DNA of 12,427 nt from Calditrichota bacterium. GTDB taxonomy: Bacteria; Calditrichota; Calditrichia; RBG-13-44-9; J075. A program made the position numbers and the translations under genes. Below the pieces are notes generated by a model, which saw only the letters and a list, made by a program, of their open reading frames with translations, had not been told where the DNA came from and made no database searches. The stretch is taken from NCBI GenBank assembly GCA_024275555.1, contig JAJRYW010000602.1, positions 1 to 12,427 of the forward strand, read 5' to 3'. Shown here in pieces: positions 1 through 6,285 of the stretch (its first letter is position 1; each line of letters begins with the position of its first letter).

Positions 1-140
1 ACTCATGGTCTTCGAGGTGGTGATCACATAGAAAGGCGGAAGAACCTCCCAGGTTTTGTAACGGGTCTCTTCTATCAGGGCAATCTGATAACGGTTATCT
101 CAGGAATTATTCCGTAACCGGTCGATAGTATAATCAACTT

Positions 141-152
141 GGTCTGATCCCC
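141..152 (-). repeat. GGGGATCAGACC motif, copy 1
   Basis: Read on the minus strand this is GGGGATCAGACC, identical to plus-strand bases 5462-5473. Both copies lie in or at the edge of intergenic spacers. A single repeated 12-mer is not statistically surprising in a 12.4-kb window. It is listed because both copies are intergenic and resemble a GGGGTCAGACC-type motif that I recall being dispersed in bacterial genomes. No transposase or inverted-repeat border accompanies it. Confidence 0.3.
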
Positions 153-184
153 CAACATGAAACACATCCCGGCTTGCGGAAATA

Positions 185-213
185 TTGGAAAAGTCTCAAA
201 TTCACTGTATATT
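185..213 (+). promoter_or_regulatory. Candidate sigma-70-type promoter for the M1 peptidase
   Basis: TTGGAA at 185-190 (4 of 6 matches to TTGACA) is followed after exactly 17 nt by TATATT at 208-213 (5 of 6 matches to TATAAT). This would give a leader of roughly 160 nt before the ATG at 379. The match is good, but FCB bacteria often use other promoter sequences, so this remains a candidate. Confidence 0.35.
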
Positions 214-366
214 AATGACGGCGTTCAACCAGGGCGGCGGCTGTATACCGGAACCTGGACTGTTTTTGCTTTCCCCTTTTTTGTTTTATCATGAATCCTT
301 TTGCTGTATCAATTCGTAGTGGTGTATGTTTTAGAACCACATAAACAGAAGCTTACACAACAGTAC

Positions 367-372
367 AGGAGG
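367..372 (+). promoter_or_regulatory. Shine-Dalgarno site fixing the start of the M1 peptidase
   Basis: AGGAGG lies 6 nt before the ATG at 379. It favours this ATG over an in-frame TTG at 301, which would put 26 hydrophilic residues ahead of the signal peptide and has no comparable site. Confidence 0.85.
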
Positions 373-378
373 ATTGAC

Positions 379-3300
379 ATGTTTATCAGAGCAACCGTTT
401 TAGTTTTTTTACTTTTCGGTTTCACGAGTCTTTTCGCCCAAATTCCATCCAACATTTCCCAAATTCGTGAGCAGATCCGCCAGTTTGAGAAAGAGCGTTT
501 CCTCAACCAGCAGCAGAAATGGGACAAAGTTCTCACCCCCAATCAAAATGATTACGAGGTGCAATCGTACCATCTGCGTTTTGATATTTACCCGGACACG
601 CACTTGTTGGTCGGTGATGTCACGATTTCCGGCGTCAGTCGGGTAAACGGGTTGGATCATCTGGAGGTGGACCTTTACGACAACATGACCGTCGACTCCG
701 TTTTGCAGAATGGCGCGCCCCTGACCTTCAGCCACAGCAACGACCTGATCAACATTACCTTGCCAACGCCGATCAGCCAGAATGAATCGTTTGCAGTGGA
801 GATTTTTTACCGGGGCAATCCCCAGAGCGGCGGGTTGGGCACCTGGGGTTGGGATCAGCACCAGGGCGCCCCGATTATCTGGACGCTGAGCGAACCCTAC
901 GGCGCGCCGGCCTGGTGGCCCTGTAAAGACAGCCCGGCGGATAAGGCCGATTCCGTCTTCCTGGAGGTCACCGTTCCCAACAACTTAGTGGTAGCATCCA
1001 ATGGACTGCTGACCGGGGTAGCGCCCGCAGGCAACAATCGCGACACCTATTTCTGGGAAACCCGCTACCCCATCAGCACCTACCTGGTCTCCCTGGCCAT
1101 CTCCAACTACGCCCAGTTCTCCGACACTTATATTTCTCCCCTTTCCGGCGATACCATGGGACTTTCCTTTTACGTCTATCCGGAGCATTTAGCCGCCGCC
1201 CAGGAGGATTTTAACGTGACGACCGCCATGATCGCCGCTTTTGCCAATCGTTTCGGCGAATATCCCTTTCTGAATGAAAAATACGGCATGGCCATCTTCC
1301 CCTGGGGCGGGGCCATGGAACACCAGACCATGACCTCTTACGGGGCCGCCCTGATCACCGGCAACCATACCTTCGACTGGATCAACGCGCACGAGCTTTC
1401 CCACCAGTGGTTCGGGGATATGATTACCCTGCGAAGCTGGCATCACATCTGGCTGAACGAAGGATTTGCCTCCTATTCGGAAGCCCTGTGGGCCGAGGAG
1501 AACGGCGGCGCCAGCGCCTATCACAACTACATGGCTTCCCAGGACCCCGGTTTCTTTTCCGGAACCGTCTTCGTTCAAGATACGACAAACATGGGTGAAC
1601 TATTCGGCAGAACCGTGTATGATAAAGGCTCCTGGGTGCTGCACATGCTGCGCGGCGTGCTGGGGGATTCCCTCTTTTTTGCCTCCCTGAACAGTTATGC
1701 CTCGGACTCTGCTTTCGTTTACGGCAATGCGGTTACGGAAGATTTCCGGGATGTCTGCGAATCCGTCTCCGGGATGGACTTGGACTGGTTCTTTGATCAG
1801 TGGGTGTATAACAGCGGCAGACCCTTCTATCTCTATTCCTGGACCACCACCTCTGCCCCGCCCTATCAAACAACTTTAAATATTCAGCAGCAGAACAGCA
1901 CCCCTTTCAAAATGCCCCTGCAAATCCGCTTAACCGCCCTGGGCCTGGACACCACCATCACAGTTTGGGACAGCCTGCTGACCCAACAATTTAATTTTGT
2001 CACTGATGAGCAGCCCATCAACCTGCAAGTTGATCCCGATAATTGGGTTTTGAAAAACCTAACCCAGGGGCAGGTCTACACCATCGGCGGGGCCGTAATC
2101 AACCTGTCCGACTCAAGCGGGCTGCCCTTTGCGGATGTTTACTGGGAAGGCCCCTACGACAGCGCCAGCGGCTTTCCCCAGGGGTCCGGCATCGAAACCA
2201 CCGGGCAATCGGGCGAGTTTCAGCTATCGCTCATCCCGGGCGATTACGCCTTGCGGGCCTCCAAGGTCAATTATCTTTCCAGCTCTTTCCATTTCCTCCG
2301 TGTCGAGAATAATATGAGCGGGCTGATTTTATCCCTCTCCCAACCGGTTGGGGAAACGGATATTGATTCGATTTCCATTTCTTTGGCCAACAACCAGGTT
2401 GTGGACACCACGGTGACCGTTGCCAATATTGGCAGCGGGGCCCTGCTGATACAGGCGGTGGAGGGAATTACCGGAACTGCAGCATCTTCCCTCCTCGCGG
2501 GAAACCCGCTTCAGCAACAGATACCGCTGTCTGCCCTGGAAAAAACAACACCTCCGGCCGATGGGGTGATGGTCGATCCGGTCGACTCCCTGTGGCAGCA
2601 CCTCCACCACGACGCCCGGGAAAACCCCGCCAATCCCTATGATATGAACAACACCTACATCCAGCAAAATAACAACCTGGTTTACTTTAAATTTACCACC
2701 TATGCCCCGCTAAGCTCGTTCAACGATCTGAGGTTCAACATCTTTTTGGATACGGACAATGATCCGCTTACCGGCTTGCCGGCCTTTGATCTCGGCGTGG
2801 ATTATTTAATTGCCATCGGTGATTTTGGCGGCGGCTATTTCGGATACCTGCTGGTTTGGAATTCCTCTACCGGCAATTTCGATTTTGTCGCCCCGGTGGA
2901 TTACTTTCTCCCGGCTCCGCAGCAGCAATCCCTCACCGTGGGCGTAAACAGCAACCTGATTAACCAACCGGAATACCTGGCGCTGATGATGAGTTCCTTC
3001 CAGTTGAACGACCTGGTTAACACGGTGGATTACATTCCTTCCAGCAACCTGGGGCACTTAACGGCAACATTCACAGGTATACCGTGGCTCTCCGTCTCCC
3101 CCTTGTTTGATATTGCCGATGCCGACAGCAACGGGGCGTTTGCCCTGTCCATTGCGCCGCAGAATTTGCCCCCGGGCGTTTACCAATCGGGAATCACCTT
3201 CTACACTTCCCATGCCAACGGGATGCAGCCAATCCACCTGCCCATCCGGCTGGATTACCTGACCGGAATTGCCGATACGCCTGATCTTCTCCCGAACGCT

Positions 3301-3573
3301 TTCGAGGTCAGTCAGAACTATCCCAACCCTTTCAACCCCTCAACCCAAATTCGCTACGGGTTGCCCCGGCCGGCCCAGGTAACCATCGAGATATTCAACA
3401 TCCTGGGGCAGCGGGTCTACTTCCACAAAACCGCGCTGTTGTCCGCCGGATATCACACCTTTACCTGGAACGGCCGCACTTCCGACGGGCAGCTCCTGGG
3501 AAGCGGAGTCTATTTCTATAAAGTCAGCAATGGCAAGCAGGCGGATACCCGCAAGATGGTGCTGATCCGCTGA
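379..3573 (+). CDS. Secreted M1-family zinc aminopeptidase with T9SS sorting tail
   Basis: This 1064-residue protein probably removes N-terminal residues from peptides outside the cell or at its surface. A signal peptide (about 1-21, ending SLFAQ) starts at the ATG served by AGGAGG. The M1 core spans about 50-560. It has the substrate-anchoring motif GGAMEH (310-315), the zinc site HELSH (338-342) with the third ligand E361 in NEGFASY exactly 18 residues later, catalytic E339, and Y414 in VYDKGSWVLHMLR. Added modules follow: a carboxypeptidase-regulatory-like beta domain (566-650), a possible Ig-like strand region (661-697), a CBM9/DOMON-like beta domain with FNIFLDTDNDPLTG (about 733-880), a BACON-like segment (895-960), and a C-terminal sorting/FlgD-like domain from F975 with NYPNPFNPST. 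It is monocistronic and convergent with the next gene. The catalytic core is certain; the names of the middle modules are tentative. Confidence 0.93.
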   Translation: MFIRATVLVFLLFGFTSLFAQIPSNISQIREQIRQFEKERFLNQQQKWDKVLTPNQNDYEVQSYHLRFDIYPDTHLLVGDVTISGVSRVNGLDHLEVDLYDNMTVDSVLQNGAPLTFSHSNDLINITLPTPISQNESFAVEIFYRGNPQSGGLGTWGWDQHQGAPIIWTLSEPYGAPAWWPCKDSPADKADSVFLEVTVPNNLVVASNGLLTGVAPAGNNRDTYFWETRYPISTYLVSLAISNYAQFSDTYISPLSGDTMGLSFYVYPEHLAAAQEDFNVTTAMIAAFANRFGEYPFLNEKYGMAIFPWGGAMEHQTMTSYGAALITGNHTFDWINAHELSHQWFGDMITLRSWHHIWLNEGFASYSEALWAEENGGASAYHNYMASQDPGFFSGTVFVQDTTNMGELFGRTVYDKGSWVLHMLRGVLGDSLFFASLNSYASDSAFVYGNAVTEDFRDVCESVSGMDLDWFFDQWVYNSGRPFYLYSWTTTSAPPYQTTLNIQQQNSTPFKMPLQIRLTALGLDTTITVWDSLLTQQFNFVTDEQPINLQVDPDNWVLKNLTQGQVYTIGGAVINLSDSSGLPFADVYWEGPYDSASGFPQGSGIETTGQSGEFQLSLIPGDYALRASKVNYLSSSFHFLRVENNMSGLILSLSQPVGETDIDSISISLANNQVVDTTVTVANIGSGALLIQAVEGITGTAASSLLAGNPLQQQIPLSALEKTTPPADGVMVDPVDSLWQHLHHDARENPANPYDMNNTYIQQNNNLVYFKFTTYAPLSSFNDLRFNIFLDTDNDPLTGLPAFDLGVDYLIAIGDFGGGYFGYLLVWNSSTGNFDFVAPVDYFLPAPQQQSLTVGVNSNLINQPEYLALMMSSFQLNDLVNTVDYIPSSNLGHLTATFTGIPWLSVSPLFDIADADSNGAFALSIAPQNLPPGVYQSGITFYTSHANGMQPIHLPIRLDYLTGIADTPDLLPNAFEVSQNYPNPFNPSTQIRYGLPRPAQVTIEIFNILGQRVYFHKTALLSAGYHTFTWNGRTSDGQLLGSGVYFYKVSNGKQADTRKMVLIR

Positions 3574-3596
3574 GAAATGACGTAAGAAATGATGTA
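3573..3596 (+). repeat. 12-bp tandem duplication after the M1 peptidase stop
   Basis: AGAAATGACGTA (3573-3584) is followed at once by AGAAATGATGTA (3585-3596), with one mismatch. It begins in the stop codon and runs into the terminator stem. It looks like replication slippage; no function is evident. Confidence 0.6.
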
Positions 3597-3634
3597 AACA
3601 AAGAGACGCCCCGGCCGGGGCGTCTCTTTGTTTA
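3595..3634. terminator. Bidirectional intrinsic terminator, 40-nt perfect palindrome
   Basis: The two 20-nt arms are exact reverse complements, with GACGCCCC pairing to GGGGCGTC around a GGCC centre. The stem's AT-rich ends give an A-rich side and a TTTGTTTATT side in each direction. It lies 21 nt after the M1 peptidase stop and 50 nt after the stop of the convergent His-rich gene, so it can end both transcripts. Confidence 0.9.
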
Positions 3635-3647
3635 TTACGTGCTACTA

Positions 3648-3667
3648 AGTTGTGCGTAGTTGTGCGT
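3648..3667 (+). repeat. 10-bp exact tandem duplication
   Basis: AGTTGTGCGT occurs twice without a gap, between the terminator and the end of the minus-strand His-rich gene. It looks like slippage; no function is evident. Confidence 0.6.
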
Positions 3668-3684
3668 AGAAGAAGGAACTCCGC

Positions 3685-5271
3685 TTAGCGGTTCAGGCTC
3701 ATTTTCTTCACCTGAGTCTGATTGCCGACTTTCAGTTCGTAGAAATAGAGGCCGCTGGGCAGGGTCGCGCCGTCAAATTGAACCTGATAAACACCGGCGG
3801 TTCTGAATTCATTCACCACTTCTGCAACCTTCTGGCCGATGACGTTGTAAACCGTCAGCCGCACATGAGCATTTTCCAGCAGGGAGAATTCAATAGTGGT
3901 GCTGGGGTTAAAGGGGTTGGGATAGTTCTGCTTCAGCGTGAACTGAACCGGGGTTTCTCCTGCCAGGGGATCGAGTCCCAGCGGGCTGTTCGAGCCGGTC
4001 AGAATTACATAGCTGCTGACATTTTCATCCAGAACCGTAATGGTATTATTGGCCGGATCGATCACAGCGTTATTCAGCGGCGCCCAGCGGTTGGTTTGGG
4101 CGTCCCAATATTTGGCCGTAATCGAATTTTCATCAATGTTAAATCCCTGAATCTGCACATCGGTGTAATGCAATTGATAACCGACCTGGTTGGCAAACTG
4201 CATGTGTCCGCCCATACCGCCTTGCCGGAGATAGTCGTTGCCATTGGCGTCCAGCAGTTCAATCGAATAAGCGGCAAAGATATTTTCATTCTGGGCGTCC
4301 GGTACATTTTCCGGGAAGATTTCATCCATATCGCAATAGAGGCTTTCCGGCATCATCATTCCGCCGCCGTGCCAGCCCGGATTAATGTGCATCCAATCTT
4401 CCGGATCAAACGGGGCGCGGATATGCTGGGCCTGGTTCATGTTGCGATGAATCCAGCCGCCGCCGTCGAAGTGGCCCATCCCGGTGGTGTCCCGCCATAC
4501 CTGGCCGTTCAATTCATAAACCACGATCATGGGATAAGTCATCATGCTGTCTAACAGGCCGCCGGTTACGGTAATGGTATCGCCCTCATTGGGACGGGTT
4601 GCGCCGGAGGGAGGATCATACCAGGGAGGACCGAAATTCAGGAAATAATCCGGCGTTGCATCGCCGTTTTCATCCAGGTAATAATGGTTGAACATGAAAG
4701 TGGTGTCGACTAATGTCACTCCGCTGACCGTAACAACTTGCAGGCTGTCATGATGCATTCCGCCGCCGTGGTGTCCGCCGCCGCCGTGACCGCCGCCGCC
4801 ATGTCCGCCATGATGCCCCCAAACCGGATCATAGGGATCGCGCCAGAACTCGCCGTTGATTTCATAGACAACCACGCCCGGCAGGTTCTGCATCGAGGAA
4901 TCATACATCCCGCCGTAAATGGTAATTGCATCGCCGGCGTTGGGGCGGGCAGCATTCCCGCTGTCCGGCTGATACCAATGCGGCCCGAAGTTCAGGAAGT
5001 AATCTTCCACCCCGTCGCCGTTTTCATCCAGGTAGTACATGGGATACATCATGCTTGTGTCAACAATCGCGGTACCGGAGAGGGTTACCAGCGTCAAAGA
5101 ATCCGGGGGAAGGTGTCCGTTTCCGCCGTGACCGCCGCCATGACCGCCATGACCACCGCCGCCGTGACCGCCGCCATGTCCGCCGTGGCCGCCCTGGGCA
5201 AAGGCCGGCGCAAAAAGCGCCAGGGAGATAATTACTCCCAGAAAGAGGATTCGCTGTAAAAACTTCATCAT
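3685..5271 (-). CDS. Secreted His/Gly-rich tandem-repeat protein with T9SS sorting tail
   Basis: This 528-residue exported protein has no function I recognise. A signal peptide (1-25, AFA-Q) is followed by a His/Gly linker (27-53, GGHGG-type), domain copy 1 (58-145), a second His/Gly linker (152-174), domain copy 2 (176-261), a Met/His-rich stretch, a beta domain (about 350-430) of a type common in FCB secreted proteins, and a sorting tail from about 445 with NYPNPFNPST. Each repeat carries YYLDENGD, DYFLNFGP, WY, ARP/TRP-N-GD and VVYE-NG-WRD. DENGDGVED in copy 1 looks like a calcium loop; copy 2 has DENGDATPD and loses the Gly. The linkers suggest transition-metal binding (inference). AGGAG sits 4 nt before the first ATG and 7 nt before a second ATG (5268), so either may be used. 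The upstream spacer carries a sigma-54-like promoter and tandem palindromes. Confidence 0.88.
   Translation of the reverse strand: MMKFLQRILFLGVIISLALFAPAFAQGGHGGHGGGHGGGGHGGHGGGHGGNGHLPPDSLTLVTLSGTAIVDTSMMYPMYYLDENGDGVEDYFLNFGPHWYQPDSGNAARPNAGDAITIYGGMYDSSMQNLPGVVVYEINGEFWRDPYDPVWGHHGGHGGGGHGGGGHHGGGMHHDSLQVVTVSGVTLVDTTFMFNHYYLDENGDATPDYFLNFGPPWYDPPSGATRPNEGDTITVTGGLLDSMMTYPMIVVYELNGQVWRDTTGMGHFDGGGWIHRNMNQAQHIRAPFDPEDWMHINPGWHGGGMMMPESLYCDMDEIFPENVPDAQNENIFAAYSIELLDANGNDYLRQGGMGGHMQFANQVGYQLHYTDVQIQGFNIDENSITAKYWDAQTNRWAPLNNAVIDPANNTITVLDENVSSYVILTGSNSPLGLDPLAGETPVQFTLKQNYPNPFNPSTTIEFSLLENAHVRLTVYNVIGQKVAEVVNEFRTAGVYQVQFDGATLPSGLYFYELKVGNQTQVKKMSLNR
4489..5193 (-). repeat. Coding repeats: two domain copies, each behind a His/Gly linker
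   Basis: Domain copy 1 is encoded at 4837-5100 and copy 2 at 4489-4746. The His/Gly linkers are encoded at 5113-5193 and 4750-4818, where the DNA is a low-complexity run of GCC/GTG/ATG-like triplets. The linker-plus-domain unit appears to have duplicated as a whole and then diverged, mainly in the calcium-loop-like segment and the WY-P-SG segment. Confidence 0.8.
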
Positions 5272-5310
5272 ACTTCTCCTTTTGTTTTAGTTCATTGTTG
5301 CTGCACCTTA

Positions 5311-5326
5311 TACAATAAACGTACCA
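5311..5326 (-). promoter_or_regulatory. Candidate sigma-54 promoter for the His/Gly-rich gene
   Basis: The minus strand reads TGGTACGTTTATTGTA. Compared with TGGCACG-N4-TTGCA it matches 10 of 12 specified positions, with the -24 GG intact and spacing correct. The key mismatch is GT for GC at -12. Transcription would start about 30 nt before the ATG. The overlapping TGTATAAG could instead be a sigma-70-type -10 box, though I see no convincing -35 box at the right distance. Confidence 0.33.
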
Positions 5327-5423
5327 TTCAGGTCGTCAGACTGATATCAGAAGTACAACACCATTAAAAACAAGGGATTGAGAAAATACTTTGCGATACG
5401 TAATTAGGAGATGGGAAAAAACC

Positions 5424-5463
5424 ATGCAAAATTTGCAAAGGGAAATGCAGAATTTACAAATGG
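5424..5463. promoter_or_regulatory. Two tandem palindromic operator-like sites
   Basis: Bases 5424-5442 and 5445-5463 match at 16 of 19 positions with a 21-nt period, two DNA helical turns. Copy 1 holds the perfect odd palindrome TGCAAA-A-TTTGCA (5425-5437). Copy 2 holds the imperfect TGCAGA-A-TTTACA (5446-5458). They centre about 120 and 140 nt upstream of the sigma-54-like promoter, a normal enhancer distance. The adjacent operon encodes a Fis-type-HTH sigma-54 activator, so they are candidate activator sites. On the plus strand the same bases could encode a 27-residue peptide from ATG 5424, which I consider unlikely. Confidence 0.4.
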
Positions 5464-5473
5464 GGATCAGACC
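5462..5473 (+). repeat. GGGGATCAGACC motif, copy 2
   Basis: Exact inverted match to bases 141-152. It abuts the second palindromic site and lies about 20 nt beyond the 3' end of the minus-strand TPR-like gene. Confidence 0.3.
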
Positions 5474-5490
5474 CGAAGCAAGGCCGGAAC

Positions 5491-6279
5491 TTAAAAGCGC
5501 CAGGTAAAACTCAAGCCCGGGTAGGATTGCGGCAGGCCCACGGAAAGTCCCCGGGCCGGTTTTGGGGGGGAGAAAAATACCGCATCCAGGTGCGAAGTAA
5601 ACCAGACCGCCGCCAGCGCATACGACCAATAGAACTGCGACTGGTATAAGCGGTTATATTCCGAATATTTTATTTTGATTTGAGTTGCATCCACCGCTTT
5701 TTGATAGTCGTCCTCTTTTTGACGGGTGCGCACAACCGCCTGAACCACCCCGGCCAGGGTAGCAGCCCCGGCCGCCGCCCACGCGCCGCCTTTGAGGCGA
5801 TACCCGCGCCGCAACTGCTCCCAGCCCGGGAAAACCAGGGAACGCCAGGGGAGCGCTTCCTTCTGCTGCTGCTTCACCAGCACATTCAGCCGCTGCTGCA
5901 AATCTTCCAGGTACTTGATTTTGGTCTTTTGGAAGAGCGTAACCAGTTTGGGCGGGGTAAGCAGCGGATCGGGGGAATAATTGGGATCAATATCCAGCAA
6001 TTTCCAGAAATAGTTTTCCGCCTGAAATGAATCGCCTTTCCGGAACTGGCGAAATGCGGCATACTGGAAAATTGTTACCTGGTCCCGGGGCGAAAAACTG
6101 TCGATGTCCTTCAGCGCCAGTTCCAGCAGCCGGTCGGTTTCCGGGTCGTTAAACCGGTTATAGGCGCTGATGATGTCCTTCACCAGGGAGTTGGGCTGAT
6201 CGGCCTGGGCAAAGGCGCTGCCCAGCCCAATAAGGATAAACAAGAAAAAAAATAGCCGATATCGTGGTTGCCGAATCAT
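5491..6279 (-). CDS. Exported TPR-like / DUF5683-like protein
   Basis: This protein of about 262 residues has no known biochemical role. A signal peptide (FFFLFILIGLGSAFA-Q) is followed by a helical TPR-like region (about 30-125) containing a typical YSPDPLLTPPKLVTLF segment. After that comes a helix that may form a short coiled coil, then a C-terminal part from PWRSLVFPGWEQL with a small-residue-rich hydrophobic stretch (GGAWAAAGAATLAG) and a second one ending SHLDAVFF, resembling DUF5683. Such proteins in FCB bacteria are usually envelope-associated. The ATG at 6279 is preferred, with AGGTG just before it. A GTG at 6285, directly after the upstream stop, is an alternative. Only 6 nt separate it from the kelch gene stop (TAG at 6286-6288), so it is the last gene of the operon and probably translationally coupled. 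No hairpin terminator is obvious after it. Confidence 0.82.
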   Translation of the reverse strand: MIRQPRYRLFFFLFILIGLGSAFAQADQPNSLVKDIISAYNRFNDPETDRLLELALKDIDSFSPRDQVTIFQYAAFRQFRKGDSFQAENYFWKLLDIDPNYSPDPLLTPPKLVTLFQKTKIKYLEDLQQRLNVLVKQQQKEALPWRSLVFPGWEQLRRGYRLKGGAWAAAGAATLAGVVQAVVRTRQKEDDYQKAVDATQIKIKYSEYNRLYQSQFYWSYALAAVWFTSHLDAVFFSPPKPARGLSVGLPQSYPGLSFTWRF

Positions 6280-6285
6280 TCGCAC

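Larger units (their letters stand above)
1..378. other. Left-edge region without a confident gene
   Basis: No complete gene is supported here. Two short frames are open to the left edge. One is on the plus strand from base 1 to a TAA at 115-117 (about 38 codons). The other is on the minus strand from 99 to 1 after a TGA at 100-102, and contains a protein-like stretch, YKTWEVLPPFYVITTSK, with GC-rich third positions. They overlap antisense, so at most one is real, and neither can be named. A 26-codon minus-strand ORF starts at ATG 292 with an AAGGA upstream, but it stops early and looks like chance. The rest is a spacer with a promoter candidate and a 12-mer shared with another spacer, listed separately. 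Confidence 0.5.

Noticed and set aside
256..270. Sigma-54-like TGGACTG...TTGCT upstream of the M1 peptidase
   Set aside because: GG and GC are separated by 9 rather than 10 nt, and sigma-54 promoters are strict about this spacing.
301..378. N-terminal extension of the M1 peptidase from TTG 301
   Set aside because: It would bury the signal peptide behind 26 polar residues, whereas ATG 379 has a perfect AGGAGG.
4750..5193. Triplet-like GCC/GTG repeats as a CRISPR or tandem-repeat locus
   Set aside because: No constant repeat with unique spacers; the periodicity is that of His/Gly codons in a coding sequence.
4738..5259. Plus-strand open frame opposite the His/Gly-rich gene
   Set aside because: Low-complexity Ala/Val/Met sequence produced by reading the His/Gly codons on the other strand; no signal or start context.
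5341..5350. 10-bp palindrome CTGATATCAG as an operator
   Set aside because: It is short, occurs once, and has no partner site; expected by chance at this length.
5424..5507. 27-residue plus-strand ORF starting MQNLQREMQNLQ
   Set aside because: It overlaps the end of the TPR-like gene antisense and its repeated start simply reflects the DNA direct repeat; better explained as a regulatory site.
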